Both the position numbers and the translations under genes were made by a program. From positions 620,001 to 684,000 of the forward strand of contig CP151794.1 of NCBI GenBank assembly GCA_041860225.1: a stretch of 64,000 bases of DNA, read 5' to 3'. Below the pieces are notes generated by a model. It was given only the letters and a program-made list of their open reading frames with translations. It did not search any database and was not told the DNA's origin. Every line of letters starts with the position of its first letter. Within the stretch, counting starts at the first letter, position 1. Positions 24,592 to 34,665 of the stretch are shown piece after piece. Origin of the DNA: Magnimaribacter mokuoloeensis. Its GTDB lineage: Bacteria; Pseudomonadota; Gammaproteobacteria; Magnimaribacterales; Magnimaribacteraceae.

Positions 24592-27500
24592 TTACAGATT
24601 GTATCTGAAACCGACGTAGTGATATTTACTATCCCAGACTCTCGCATAAGATTCTGCTGTGTAATGAGCACCAGGAACTGGTTCATTGTTACAGTTAGGA
24701 CAGTAAGGAGGTTGTTGATTGGATAGATTATCTACACCAAAGTAAACATCGAAACTGTCAGTAAGATCATATCTTATTTGAAGATCTAGATAGACCATAG
24801 AATCAACACCATTAGGAGCCTTAGAGCCATAGGCGTCAGGACCATAGGCCACATCATCTAAAGCGTCACTATAGTAGTTGGTTTGTAACGAGACTAACCA
24901 ATCATCTGTAGTATAAACGAAGTTGATTCTAGCTATGTCATCGTTATAGCCAACTTCACCAACGTAATCAAATGGATTGCTAGAAGATGTAGTTGCAAAT
25001 TCATGCTTATCTCTTCTTGTCCAAATTCCTCTGATATCGAGTTCTCCAGGAACTGGTCCTAGACTCTCAAAAGTGTATCCAACAGCCAAATCCATTCCCG
25101 TTGATTCGTAAGTGGATTGGTTAATACCGTAGGAGTACCAATATCTAAGGTGTCCAGTTGGGTATCTTTCATGGGCATTACATTGAGATACATTCGGGTA
25201 ATTCGGTGACTCGTAACATTCTCTAAGAAGCCTAGAGGCTGAGACACTAGAAATTACATCTTCAATTTCGATGCTGTAATAGTCCAACGTAACTGCTAAA
25301 CCTTCAACATAAGAAGGAGTCCACACTAATCCAACAGTTGTAGTATCGGCAGTCTCTTCCAGAAGATTTGGATTTCCTCCAACAAAACCAGATATAGTTT
25401 GTAATTGAGGTTGCGAATAAGAGAACCCGGGTATTGTTTGATCCAGATCAACGTCATATCGTCCAGCAGCAGCGGTAGCAGCAATTCTTGGATCAGAAAG
25501 ACAGTTTTTTACAACCGTAGGATCTTTATTCGGCTCAACCGCAGGGTCTCCTACACCGGCACATATATCAGGTATTCCAGTGTAAGTTTGTGCTTGTCCA
25601 GCAAATAAATCATCGATACTTGGTGCTCTTACAGACTCAGAAACTACGCTTCTGAACCTAATGTCATCGTTAATAACCCAGCTTAGTCCAAATTTAGCAG
25701 CATCAACTGTACCTGCTGTGGAGTAATGATCAACCCTGTAAGCTGTTTCAAAAACTAGCTCATCGACAAAAGGCACACCTTGTATAAGTGGAAGTAGAAG
25801 CTCAGCATAATAACCATTTACGCTGTACTCACCAGTAGTGAGAGCTACTTTGTTACCACCGTGCAGACCTGCTAATTGCAAGGCATCAGGTCTATCAGTA
25901 GATCTTTCTTCACGTCTTTCCATACCCGCAGCGAACGAGGCATCAAGACCTAGCAAGTTGAAATCACCAGTTATGTTAAACGATGCAACTCTTTGCTTGT
26001 TCTTTGTTTGAGTGGTTGTATCAGCACGCACATAATCTACAGCTTCTTGCGACATTGCATCTATACCAAATACATTGATTGGAACACAATTTCTTGCTTG
26101 AGCAATTGGGTCAGCACAAACAATGTTTCCAGTTCCGGGATCTACTACAGCGTTCACTGCGTAGGCAAAATTAGCTGCATTGTAAGCTCCACTAATTTGC
26201 TGTCTATTTGAGAAACCGTAAGAGTAATGAGCATCCCACTCAAATCCGTTAGCAAGTGTTCCTTCTAAGCCCATAGAGGCCCTAAAAGTTTGTCTTGTAT
26301 TTTCCGAACCTCTAGTACCAAATTCTGCAAGCCTTCTAATGAAAGGAACCTGCAGTTCGTGCCCAGCTGGCAAGAGAACATTTCCAGCAGCATCCAAGAA
26401 ATCTGTTGCATGAACAAATTTATTTGGAATGGCATTACCATTAGCATCAAGGGCTTGTACACCTCCTTGGGCTGCAACAGCAGCATCTCTAATGGCAGCA
26501 GGCATGTATGGATTTGAAACGTTATAGCCATAATGACCTAATCCACCAAACATATCTTCAGAGTTGAACGGCACTGGTTCGAATTCAGAAGTAGAATCAA
26601 CGCTTGAGTAGCTTAATTCTGTCCAGAACTTATTACCATTATCGAACTCATAATTTGAAGAACTATAAACTTGATATCTTTCAAGAGGAACCTCTAAAGC
26701 TCTGTAGTGAGTTCTATTGAATCCACAAGCAGCAGATCCGCCCCATGGTACAACTGTATCTGATTTAACTACAGAGTCTATGTCTCTTTGTGAACAATCG
26801 AAAGTAAGCATACCTGACTCATCACCAATCAATCCACTTGGCATAAATCTACCTTGTGGAGGATAAGATGAATAGGCTGGATCAAATTCTAGATCTTTCC
26901 ATGCGTCCACACCGTAAATAGGTGCGTAATATCCATAATTTAGCTTATCTCTACCAGTCCAAGGAGTTCTATCACGTGCAAAAACTGCACCTTGTTCATC
27001 AGATCTAATATTAAAAACGGCTGATCCTCTGCCATCGGCGAAAGAGGAACCAAATGTAACTGAAGCCATTTTGGTATCACCGTCACCAGCATCATAGCCA
27101 CCTTCCATCACTTCAATAGAAAGACCTTCAAAGTCATCTTTGAGGATAATGTTCACAACACCAGCTACGGCATCAGAACCATAAACAGAAGAAGCACCAC
27201 CAGTAATAACCTCTAATCTTTCGATAAGATCAGTAGGTATTGAGTTAAGATCAACTGTTCCTGTACCAGGAACACCACCAACCCATCTTCTTCCATTAAC
27301 AAGGGTTAGAGTTCTTCCAGAACCTAAACCTCTCAAGTTAACAGTTTGTAAACCTGAAGAACCCACTGTGAAGTTAGTATTGCCTCTTGAAATACCTTCT
27401 CCGGCTTGAGGAAGTTCGTTCAAAATGTCATAAACATTAACAGAACCTGTTTCTTCAATTTGTGTTTCTCCAAGCGTTACCATTGGTGTAGGCGAGCTGA

Positions 27501-27669
27501 TATTGTCAGCACGCTTAATCCTAGAACCGGTAACTACAATTTCTTCAGCAACTTCAGCAGAATCCTCTTCTTCATCTGCAGAAATTGAGAATACAGAACC
27601 AAAACTAAGTAAAGCAACAATTGCAAAACTTAGCCCTGATTTTGAACTAAACAATTCGGATTTTTTCAT
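24592..27669 (-). CDS. TonB-dependent outer-membrane receptor 2
   Basis: This 1025-residue receptor has signal peptide, TonB box EEIVVTGSRIKR, a plug with NLRGLGSGRTLTLVNGRR, ERLEVITGGASSVYGSDAVAGVVN, and a beta-barrel ending YHYVGFRYNL. The VTGSRI and SSVYGSDAVAGV spellings are those of the large proteobacterial group often associated with peptide, glycan or complex organic substrates rather than classic siderophores. It is the gene just upstream of oppABC on the same strand. GGGG leader 27678-27681 supports the start at 27669. Ligand unknown. Confidence 0.93.
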   Translation of the reverse strand: MKKSELFSSKSGLSFAIVALLSFGSVFSISADEEEDSAEVAEEIVVTGSRIKRADNISSPTPMVTLGETQIEETGSVNVYDILNELPQAGEGISRGNTNFTVGSSGLQTVNLRGLGSGRTLTLVNGRRWVGGVPGTGTVDLNSIPTDLIERLEVITGGASSVYGSDAVAGVVNIILKDDFEGLSIEVMEGGYDAGDGDTKMASVTFGSSFADGRGSAVFNIRSDEQGAVFARDRTPWTGRDKLNYGYYAPIYGVDAWKDLEFDPAYSSYPPQGRFMPSGLIGDESGMLTFDCSQRDIDSVVKSDTVVPWGGSAACGFNRTHYRALEVPLERYQVYSSSNYEFDNGNKFWTELSYSSVDSTSEFEPVPFNSEDMFGGLGHYGYNVSNPYMPAAIRDAAVAAQGGVQALDANGNAIPNKFVHATDFLDAAGNVLLPAGHELQVPFIRRLAEFGTRGSENTRQTFRASMGLEGTLANGFEWDAHYSYGFSNRQQISGAYNAANFAYAVNAVVDPGTGNIVCADPIAQARNCVPINVFGIDAMSQEAVDYVRADTTTQTKNKQRVASFNITGDFNLLGLDASFAAGMERREERSTDRPDALQLAGLHGGNKVALTTGEYSVNGYYAELLLPLIQGVPFVDELVFETAYRVDHYSTAGTVDAAKFGLSWVINDDIRFRSVVSESVRAPSIDDLFAGQAQTYTGIPDICAGVGDPAVEPNKDPTVVKNCLSDPRIAATAAAGRYDVDLDQTIPGFSYSQPQLQTISGFVGGNPNLLEETADTTTVGLVWTPSYVEGLAVTLDYYSIEIEDVISSVSASRLLRECYESPNYPNVSQCNAHERYPTGHLRYWYSYGINQSTYESTGMDLAVGYTFESLGPVPGELDIRGIWTRRDKHEFATTSSSNPFDYVGEVGYNDDIARINFVYTTDDWLVSLQTNYYSDALDDVAYGPDAYGSKAPNGVDSMVYLDLQIRYDLTDSFDVYFGVDNLSNQQPPYCPNCNNEPVPGAHYTAESYARVWDSKYHYVGFRYNL

Positions 27670-27685
27670 ATAAATATCCCCAAAA
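27670..27685 (-). promoter_or_regulatory. GGGG leader/RBS of TonB receptor 2
   Basis: Minus-strand TTTTGGGG (27678-27685), 8 bases before ATG 27669. The same element occurs at all four receptor genes. The remaining gap to fabI (to 27830) holds no further structure I can support apart from the fabI -10. Confidence 0.6.
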
Positions 27686-27818
27686 TATTAAAAAAACGAG
27701 GGTTTTATGTGACCTCGAAGGCAACCTTAAAGCAAAAGAAGGGATTTAGCAACCCTTTAAATTTCTATTTCTTAAAACAAAAAAGCTAAAATTATCTAGG
27801 GATTTACAGCAAAAAGAA

Positions 27819-27824
27819 TAAAAT
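27819..27824 (+). promoter_or_regulatory. Candidate -10 of a leaderless fabI transcript
   Basis: TAAAAT lies 6 bases before ATG 27831, with no Shine-Dalgarno and no convincing -35. Confidence 0.35.
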
Positions 27825-27830
27825 AGCGTT

Positions 27831-28628
27831 ATGAAGATTTTAGAAGGTAAAAATGTCTTAATAGTGGGTGTTGCTAACAAACATTCTATTGCGGCTGGAA
27901 TAGCAGAATCTATGTCAGAAAATGGAGCAAATGTTGCCCTAACCTACCAAAATGACAGATTAAAGGGTAATGTTGAAAAGTTAGGACAAGAATGGGGCGT
28001 GAAAACCTATTTACCCTGTGATGTCTCTTCTGACGATGAAATTAAACAAACATTTTCTGATCTATCTTCAGAATGGGATGGGCTAGATGCAGTTGTGCAT
28101 GCAGTTGGTTTTGCTCCGAGAGAGGAATTAGATGGAGAATTTGTAGATGTTACTTCTCGTGAAGGTTTTCAAATAGCTCATGATGTAAGTAGCTACAGTT
28201 TTATAGGCCTAGCAAAAGAGGCTAAACAATTGATGGAGGGCAGAAATGGGTCTCTGTTGACTCTATCTTATCTTGGATCACAAATGACCCTACCCAACTA
28301 TAATGTTATGGGACTAGCTAAAGCCAGCCTGGAGGCGAGTGTCAGGTATCTTGCTGTTTCAATGGGTAAAGAAGGTCATAGAGTAAACGCTATTTCTGCC
28401 GGGCCGATAAAGACTCTTGCTGCATCAGGAGTGAAAAACTTCCGCAAGATGCTTGCTTATAATGCATCAAGATCTCCAATAGGAAGGAATATTACCACCA
28501 GAGAAGTAGGAGATGCTGCTTCATTCCTGACCTCTGATATGGCTAGCGGTATAAGCGGTGAAGTTCTCTATGTTGACGGAGGCTTTAATATAACCGCAAT
28601 GGGCGGTATAGAAGAAGCTGAAACCTAG
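27831..28628 (+). CDS. fabI: Enoyl-[ACP] reductase (NADH), FabI
   Basis: This 265-residue SDR-fold enzyme reduces enoyl-ACP in fatty-acid elongation. Distinctive FabI features are VGVANKHSIAAGIA at the N-terminus, the non-classical YLGSQMTLPNYNVMGLAKA segment with Y147, Y157 and K164 (E. coli Y146, Y156, K163), and NAISAGPIKTLAASG. The length matches. It is a single-gene unit; its TAG shares bases with the TAG of convergent ppiD (CTAG at 28625-28628). Confidence 0.95.
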   Translation: MKILEGKNVLIVGVANKHSIAAGIAESMSENGANVALTYQNDRLKGNVEKLGQEWGVKTYLPCDVSSDDEIKQTFSDLSSEWDGLDAVVHAVGFAPREELDGEFVDVTSREGFQIAHDVSSYSFIGLAKEAKQLMEGRNGSLLTLSYLGSQMTLPNYNVMGLAKASLEASVRYLAVSMGKEGHRVNAISAGPIKTLAASGVKNFRKMLAYNASRSPIGRNITTREVGDAASFLTSDMASGISGEVLYVDGGFNITAMGGIEEAET

Positions 28629-30499
28629 TCAAGTCTTACAACTGATAAACTTTCTTGAATTTTAATTTGTAGTTCCCCTATTTCAGAAACTGTCTTTTGT
28701 TGATTAAGAAAATTACCAACTTCTTCTAGTTGTTCTTCATTAGGGGTTTCAATACCATCTTTAACCATATCAAGTCTAAAGATTAAACCATCGCCATTCT
28801 GAGTAAGCGATGTACCAAATACTTCTTTTACCTTTGACCTGGGTAATGAAAAAATATCATTGACTGCTTGGACAGGAAGCAAGGAGCTGTCTCGCTTTAG
28901 GTCCTTATAAGTTTCTAAGTCTATATTATTTTCTTCCGAAAGAGATTCTAGTGTTTTGCCTTCCCTTAAATCTGCTAAAGCATTATCTAAGTAAGCTTGT
29001 GAATTTTGAGAAGCTTGTAGGAGTATATATGACTCTTCAATTTGTGATTTGACACTTTCGAAATCTAATTGTAATTCTTCTACGAAGTCTTTTATCTGTA
29101 TTACAACAGCTGTTAAGGGAGAAGTTTCAATTACCTCGGGAAAGTCTCCTTCTCGAATATCTTCAAATATAAAATCCTCTATAGAAGAGAATGAAAGCGT
29201 TTCAGGCATGTTATCTTTAGAAAAATAATTACTATTTATAACTGTCTGAGATATTTCTAAAGCAATATCATCTAACGAACCTACACTAAAAGCCATCTCA
29301 GAAACTTGATCTAATATATCAACATAGAGCTCTTCAGCCTTCAAATTAATTAAATCTTGTTCAATTTGCTTTGATCTATTTTCTAGAGATTCAGGTTCCG
29401 GTTGTATTAATTCATCCAAACGTATCAGATGAACACTAGAAGAAAGCTCTATAGGCCCAAATATTTCACCTTCTGACATTGTATTGAGAGGTATTTCGAA
29501 TTCAGGAGGAAGTAATGTGCCATCAGTCACTCCCAAACTGCCGCCTTGGTCTTTAGTACCTTCATCTTCCGAGACCTCGGAGACTAAATTTATAAACTCC
29601 TCTCCGTTACTAATTCTCTGCTTTATTGAATTGAGTTCTTCAAATGCAGATTCTGCATTTCTATCATCGGTAATATTCAACATAATATGAGATACAGACT
29701 TGCGAACAGTAGAATCAAATAAGTTTAGATATTCGTCATATTCAAGTTGAATATCGCTTTGAGAGACTGAGATATTGTCTTTAAGGTCTTCTGCATCCAA
29801 AATTAAATAACTTACTTTGGCCTTTTCTGGTTCTATGTAAGAGCTCTTATTGTTCTCGTAAAAATTTTGGAGATCATCATTATCGTAGACAACTGCGTCC
29901 TTGAAATCTTTTATTGGAAATTTTAGAAATGTTATATCTCTCTCTTGTTCTGCAAGTTGTATAGACTGTTTCACTTCTCCATTAGTAACAAAACTCGAGT
30001 TTGCCAAAGATTGGCGCCACATATTAATTAATAAGTCTTCTCTTACTCTTTGCAAGTAATCAGAGGGAATAAAACCGTTACTTCTAGCAAAGGCATCAAA
30101 TCTATTCTTACTAAATCTACCATTCTCTAAGAATTGTTCTTCTTGAGATAATTGTTTATAGATGAAATCATCTGTTAATCTTATGTCTTTGCTATCTAAG
30201 TAATCTAGTACAGAAAATTTATTAATTAAAATATCTTTAGATAGATTCAATAAAACTTCTTCATCAATATCTTGATCTGGAAATCTTTGATTTAAAGTAA
30301 ACTGCTGAGTACTTAATTCAAAACTAAGATCTGTGTTGGTTATCTCTTGAGATCCAACTTTAGCAACAACATTGACATTGCCTTGTGAGAAAAACCCTGC
30401 CCACCCGACTGATCCGATAAAGGTAATGATTATTGCTACAACTATGACTTTAGTTACATTACCTGTTAATCCATCTCTAATATTTTGTATTCCAGACAT
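28625..30499 (-). CDS. ppiD: Periplasmic folding chaperone / peptidyl-prolyl isomerase PpiD
   Basis: This 624-residue protein has a single N-terminal membrane helix (about 16-36) and then SurA-like chaperone segments around a parvulin domain (about 265-360, with VSHIMLNI and GGSLGVTDGT). The size, single anchor and position after hupB match E. coli PpiD, which sits at the Sec translocon exit and assists folding of outer-membrane proteins. It is the last gene of the tig-to-ppiD block. GGAAT is the likely ribosome site. Confidence 0.93.
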   Translation of the reverse strand: MSGIQNIRDGLTGNVTKVIVVAIIITFIGSVGWAGFFSQGNVNVVAKVGSQEITNTDLSFELSTQQFTLNQRFPDQDIDEEVLLNLSKDILINKFSVLDYLDSKDIRLTDDFIYKQLSQEEQFLENGRFSKNRFDAFARSNGFIPSDYLQRVREDLLINMWRQSLANSSFVTNGEVKQSIQLAEQERDITFLKFPIKDFKDAVVYDNDDLQNFYENNKSSYIEPEKAKVSYLILDAEDLKDNISVSQSDIQLEYDEYLNLFDSTVRKSVSHIMLNITDDRNAESAFEELNSIKQRISNGEEFINLVSEVSEDEGTKDQGGSLGVTDGTLLPPEFEIPLNTMSEGEIFGPIELSSSVHLIRLDELIQPEPESLENRSKQIEQDLINLKAEELYVDILDQVSEMAFSVGSLDDIALEISQTVINSNYFSKDNMPETLSFSSIEDFIFEDIREGDFPEVIETSPLTAVVIQIKDFVEELQLDFESVKSQIEESYILLQASQNSQAYLDNALADLREGKTLESLSEENNIDLETYKDLKRDSSLLPVQAVNDIFSLPRSKVKEVFGTSLTQNGDGLIFRLDMVKDGIETPNEEQLEEVGNFLNQQKTVSEIGELQIKIQESLSVVRLD

Positions 30500-30513
30500 A
30501 TCTGTATTCCAAT

Positions 30514-30540
30514 TAAAAAAAGCGCGCCGTATGGCGCGCT
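30514..30540 (-). terminator. Intrinsic terminator of hupB
   Basis: Stem AGCGCGCC/GGCGCGCT (30521-30528 and 30533-30540) with a GTAT loop, followed on the minus strand by a seven-base U-tract. This GC-rich stem stands out in an AT-rich region. Confidence 0.94.
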
Positions 30541-30559
30541 CTTAGTAAACTATTTAGGC

Positions 30560-30829
30560 TTATAAACTTTCTTTAAGCGCCTTACCAGCTTTGAATCCTA
30601 CTGACTTAGAAGCGGCTATTTGTATAGTTGCTCCAGTTTGAGGATTTCTTCCTGTTCTGGCAGCTCTGTGCCTTACGTTGAAAGTTCCGAAACCAACCAG
30701 TGAAACACTATCTCCACCAGCTAGGCTTCCAGCTATAGCATTTAATGTCGCTTCAACCGCTCTTCCGGCTTCAGCTTTTGATGTATCAGTTGCTGCAGCT
30801 ACAGCGTCTGTTAATTGGGCTTTATTCAC
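30560..30829 (-). CDS. hupB: DNA-binding protein HU
   Basis: This 89-residue HU/IHF-family protein has the DNA-binding arm motif GFGTFNVRHRAARTGRNPQTGA (about 47-68) and the MNKAQLTDAVA start. Its position between lon and ppiD is that of HU-beta in E. coli. It starts with GTG at 30829, preceded by AGGAG; the overlapping ATG at 30831 is immediately followed by TGA and cannot be used. It has its own sigma70-type promoter and a strong terminator, so it is expressed independently of lon. Confidence 0.96.
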   Translation of the reverse strand: MNKAQLTDAVAAATDTSKAEAGRAVEATLNAIAGSLAGGDSVSLVGFGTFNVRHRAARTGRNPQTGATIQIAASKSVGFKAGKALKESL

Positions 30830-30886
30830 ATTTATCTCCTAGAGTCTTGTTAAGCCAACTTGTCGCCATGCAAGTCAGTCATAACG

Positions 30887-30915
30887 ATTAAAACCCTACG
30901 CCAAAGCCTTGTCAA
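30887..30915 (-). promoter_or_regulatory. Sigma70-type promoter of hupB
   Basis: TTGACA (30910-30915) and TTTAAT (30887-30892) on the minus strand with a 17-base spacer: perfect -35 and near-consensus -10. Expected start near 30880 gives a leader of about 50 bases with AGGAG before the GTG. It is the best promoter in the window. Confidence 0.85.
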
Positions 30916-30932
30916 GCTTGAATTTAATTTAA

Positions 30933-33323
30933 TTAATGGGCTTTTACAGAGCTTTTCTTAGTTCTTGATTTTTTGGTAGGAACTTTGTCAGTTTCGTCAT
31001 CTTTCTCCCAAGGAATTGGTTGTCTTGTTAGAACAATATCTAAAACCTCATCAATCCACTTTACAGGTTTAATTTCTAGTTCAGCTTTGATGTTGTCAGG
31101 AATTTCTTTGAGATCCCTAACATTACCTTCCGGGATTAATACTACTTTTATACCCCCTCTTCTGGCCGCAAGCAGTTTTTCTTTAAGACCACCTATCTTA
31201 AGAACTTCTCCTCTGAGAGTTATCTCCCCAGTCATAGCAACATCTGATCTAACTGGTATTTTAGATAACACTGAAGTTAAAGCAGTTGCCATAGCTGCCC
31301 CTGCACTTGGACCATCTTTAGGAGTAGCTCCTTCCGGAACATGAATATGAATATCCTGTTCCTCGTAAAATTTAGGATCTATGCCAAGAGATTCAGAGCG
31401 CGACCTAACGACAGATAAAGCTGCCTGAATAGATTCTTGCATAACATCCCCTAACGAACCTGTTTTGATAATCTTTCCTTTTCCCAAAAAGCTTGATGCT
31501 TCAATAGTTAACAGTTCTCCTCCTACTTGTGTCCAGGCTAAGCCTGTTACTTGCCCAATACGGTCATTTTCTTCTGCTTCACCAAATTCAAACTTCCTAA
31601 CCCCACAATAGTCTTCTAGAGTTTTAGGTTTAATTGAAACCTTCTTGGGTTTATCTAATGCAGCGTTTTTCTTAACTACTTTTCTGCATATCTTTGCAAT
31701 CTCTCTTTCTAAAGATCTAACTCCCGCTTCTCTAGTAAAATATCTGATTAAATCTTTAATAGTATTTTTAGGAATAGCCAATTCTTCATCTTTTAGGCCA
31801 TTATTTTTCTTTTGTTTTTCTATGAGGTATTTTTCAGCTATATTAACTTTTTCATCTTCTGTATAGCCTGGCAAAGTAATTATCTCCATCCTATCAAGCA
31901 GGGCTGAGGGTATATTCATACTATTAGCAGTGCAAACAAACATAATGTCAGAGAGATCATAATCGACTTCGAGATAATGATCATTAAAAGTGTGGTTTTG
32001 TTCAGGGTCCAAAACTTCCAATAAAGCGGAGGCTGGATCTCCTCTAAAATCCATTCCCATTTTATCTATTTCGTCCAACAGGAATAGAGGGTTTTTTACA
32101 CCAGTCTTGGAAAGTTTTTGTAATATTCTGCCTGGCATTGAACCTATATAAGTTCGCCTGTGTCCTCTAATTTCAGCTTCGTCTCTGACGCCTCCTAGAG
32201 ACATTCTGACAAACTTTCTATTAGTTGCTCTAGCAATTGACTCTCCCAAGGAAGTCTTTCCAACTCCAGGAGGGCCTACTAAACAAAGCACAGGGCCTTT
32301 AAGCTTTTTAACTCTTTTTTGTACGGCGAGGTATTCTAGTATTCTTTCTTTGACCTCTTCCAAACCGAAGTGGTCTTCGTTAAGCACATCGCTGGCTTTG
32401 TTTAGATCAGAACGAATCTTACTCTTTTTCTTCCAGGGTATGTTCAACATCCAATCAATGTAACCTCTGACTACAGATGCCTCAGCTGACATAGGTGACA
32501 TCATTTTGTATTTTTGAAGTTCAGTCAGAGCTTTTTCTTGAGCTTCCTTGGTCATTCCGGCCTCATTAATTTTAGCTTCTAATTGCTCGGCCTCTTCAGC
32601 TTCATCAATCTCACCTAGTTCTTTTTTAAGAGCCTTCATTTGTTCGTTTAAATAATATTCTTTCTGACTTTTCTCCATTTGGCTCTTAACTCTTCCTCTA
32701 ATTTTTTTCTCAACCTTGGAAAGATCCAGTTGAGAGTCTAGATGTTCCAGTATGCGATTTGCTCTATCTGTTAGACTTATCATTTCAAGAATCTCTTGTT
32801 TTTGGCTTAAATCGATGGATAGATGTCCCACGAGTGTATCTGTTAAGCGCGAAAGAGAGTCAATGGCATTGACTGTATTTAAGACTTCAGGGGTCGCTTT
32901 ACGAGTGAGTTTTACGTACTCTTGGAATTGTTTTTTTAAGGAAGGTAAAAAGTGCTTTAAGTCATCTGATTCAGACTCTTCCTCTAAGGTGGAAACTTTA
33001 ACTGACATATATTCATCAGATGTCTGTAATGATTCGATAGAAGCTCTTCTATTACCTTCTACTAAAACCTTTAAAGTGCCATCAGGTAGTTTAATGAGTT
33101 GTAAAATTGTTGAGAGTGTTCCGATAGGATACAGATCTCCTAGCTTAGGATCGTCTTGTTGCGCACTCTTCTGAGCAACTAGCATAATCTGCTTATCACC
33201 AGTCATGGCAGCCTGAAGCGCCGTGATAGATTTTTCTCTACCAACAAATAGTGGAGTAACTACCGAAGGAAAGATGACAACATCTCTTAAAGGAAGTAAT
33301 GGTATATTCTGATTCTTAGACAT
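30933..33323 (-). CDS. lon: ATP-dependent protease La (Lon)
   Basis: This 796-residue AAA+ protease degrades misfolded and regulatory proteins. It has the N-terminal substrate domain (about 8-200), Walker A GPPGVGKT (350-357), Walker B LFLLDEIDKM, and the protease domain with S673 in DGPSAG and K716 in GGLKEK, the 43-residue spacing of the E. coli Ser-Lys dyad. A lysine-rich tail (about 775-796) is a lineage extension. It lies 53 bases downstream of clpX in the same direction. Confidence 0.97.
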   Translation of the reverse strand: MSKNQNIPLLPLRDVVIFPSVVTPLFVGREKSITALQAAMTGDKQIMLVAQKSAQQDDPKLGDLYPIGTLSTILQLIKLPDGTLKVLVEGNRRASIESLQTSDEYMSVKVSTLEEESESDDLKHFLPSLKKQFQEYVKLTRKATPEVLNTVNAIDSLSRLTDTLVGHLSIDLSQKQEILEMISLTDRANRILEHLDSQLDLSKVEKKIRGRVKSQMEKSQKEYYLNEQMKALKKELGEIDEAEEAEQLEAKINEAGMTKEAQEKALTELQKYKMMSPMSAEASVVRGYIDWMLNIPWKKKSKIRSDLNKASDVLNEDHFGLEEVKERILEYLAVQKRVKKLKGPVLCLVGPPGVGKTSLGESIARATNRKFVRMSLGGVRDEAEIRGHRRTYIGSMPGRILQKLSKTGVKNPLFLLDEIDKMGMDFRGDPASALLEVLDPEQNHTFNDHYLEVDYDLSDIMFVCTANSMNIPSALLDRMEIITLPGYTEDEKVNIAEKYLIEKQKKNNGLKDEELAIPKNTIKDLIRYFTREAGVRSLEREIAKICRKVVKKNAALDKPKKVSIKPKTLEDYCGVRKFEFGEAEENDRIGQVTGLAWTQVGGELLTIEASSFLGKGKIIKTGSLGDVMQESIQAALSVVRSRSESLGIDPKFYEEQDIHIHVPEGATPKDGPSAGAAMATALTSVLSKIPVRSDVAMTGEITLRGEVLKIGGLKEKLLAARRGGIKVVLIPEGNVRDLKEIPDNIKAELEIKPVKWIDEVLDIVLTRQPIPWEKDDETDKVPTKKSRTKKSSVKAH

Positions 33324-33376
33324 AATATTTTTTGTTATATGTCTAATATTGGGGTTTTAGTTTAAAAAAACAAGTA

Positions 33377-34654
33377 TTAACCGGTTTTAGTTTTAGTTGT
33401 CTTCTCGTAGACCATTAATGGTTCTGATTCACCTTTTACAACCGAAGCATCTAAAACTACTTTATTCAAAGATTCTTCTGACGGAACTTTGTACATTGTT
33501 TCCATTAAGATACTCTCAAGAATAGAACGGAGACCTCTTGCACCTGTCTTCCTCTCTATTGCCTTTTTAGCTATTTCGGACAATGCTTCGTCTCTTATAT
33601 CGAGCTCTACATCTTCCATTTCAAAGAGTTTGCTAAACTGCTTTGTAAGACTATTTTTTGGTTCAGTAAGAATTGTAATTAAAGCGTCCTCATCTAATTG
33701 TTCTAGAGTAGTGATAACAGGAAGTCTGCCTACGAATTCTGGTATCAAACCAAATTTGATTAAATCTTCAGGTCTTACTTGCCCTATTAGCTTGTCAGTT
33801 TCATTTTCAGATTTGATAGATGTGACATTAGCTCCAAACCCTATTCCAGTTTCTTCACATCTTTGTTGGATAACAGATTCAAGGCCAGAGAATGCACCGC
33901 CACAAATGAAAAGAATATTCGAAGTATCAACTTGTAAAAACTCTTGTTGTGGGTGTTTCCTTCCTCCTTGCGGAGGTACTGAAGCTACCGTACCTTCAAT
34001 GAGCTTCAGCAAAGCTTGTTGTACACCTTCTCCTGAAACATCTCTTGTAATTGAAGGGTTGTCTGATTTTCTGGCAATTTTATCTATCTCATCAATATAA
34101 ACAATTCCAAGCTGCGCTTTTTCGATATCGTAATCACATTTCTGAAGTAATTTCTGGATGATGTTTTCAACATCTTCGCCCACATAACCTGCCTCCGTTA
34201 GAGTAGTTGCATCGGCAATCGTAAACGGAACATCTAACAATCTAGCAAGTGTTTGAGCTAATAAAGTTTTTCCAGATCCTGTAGGACCTAAAAGTAAGAT
34301 ATTACTTTTAGTTAGCTCAACTTCATCCTTGGAGTCTAATTTCTTGCTACCTTTGAGTCTTTTATAGTGATTATAAACAGCAACAGATAGGTTTTTCTTA
34401 GCTTCCTCTTGGCCAATCACATATTCATCAAGAGTAGCTTTAATCTCCATGGGAACAGGAAAATCTTCTTCTTCATCATCGGAAGCTTCAGAAATTTCTT
34501 CCTTAATAATGTCATTGCATAAATCTATGCATTCGTTGCATATGTATACAGATGGTCCTGCAATGAGTTTTCTGACTTCGTTTTGATTCTTTCCACAAAA
34601 AGAGCAATATAAAAGCTTATCTTCATTATTTTCTGTATTGTCATTATCAGACAT
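33377..34654 (-). CDS. clpX: ClpX ATPase subunit of the ClpXP protease
   Basis: This 425-residue unfoldase has the N-terminal zinc-binding domain (C17, C20, C39, C42), Walker A GPTGSGKT (123-130), Walker B IVYIDEIDKI, and the IGF-type ClpP-docking loop region. It unfolds tagged substrates for ClpP. It lies 11 bases after clpP, with AGGAG before the start, and is cotranscribed with it. Confidence 0.97.
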   Translation of the reverse strand: MSDNDNTENNEDKLLYCSFCGKNQNEVRKLIAGPSVYICNECIDLCNDIIKEEISEASDDEEEDFPVPMEIKATLDEYVIGQEEAKKNLSVAVYNHYKRLKGSKKLDSKDEVELTKSNILLLGPTGSGKTLLAQTLARLLDVPFTIADATTLTEAGYVGEDVENIIQKLLQKCDYDIEKAQLGIVYIDEIDKIARKSDNPSITRDVSGEGVQQALLKLIEGTVASVPPQGGRKHPQQEFLQVDTSNILFICGGAFSGLESVIQQRCEETGIGFGANVTSIKSENETDKLIGQVRPEDLIKFGLIPEFVGRLPVITTLEQLDEDALITILTEPKNSLTKQFSKLFEMEDVELDIRDEALSEIAKKAIERKTGARGLRSILESILMETMYKVPSEESLNKVVLDASVVKGESEPLMVYEKTTKTKTG

Positions 34655-34665
34655 ATAAACTCCTG

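Noticed and set aside
30973..31344. 123-codon frame opposite lon
   Set aside because: It mirrors the codon bias of the lon protease domain and has no independent signal.
33489..34100. 203-codon plus-strand frame opposite clpX
   Set aside because: It is a shadow of the highly conserved clpX gene: serine-rich, no ribosome site, no recognisable domain.
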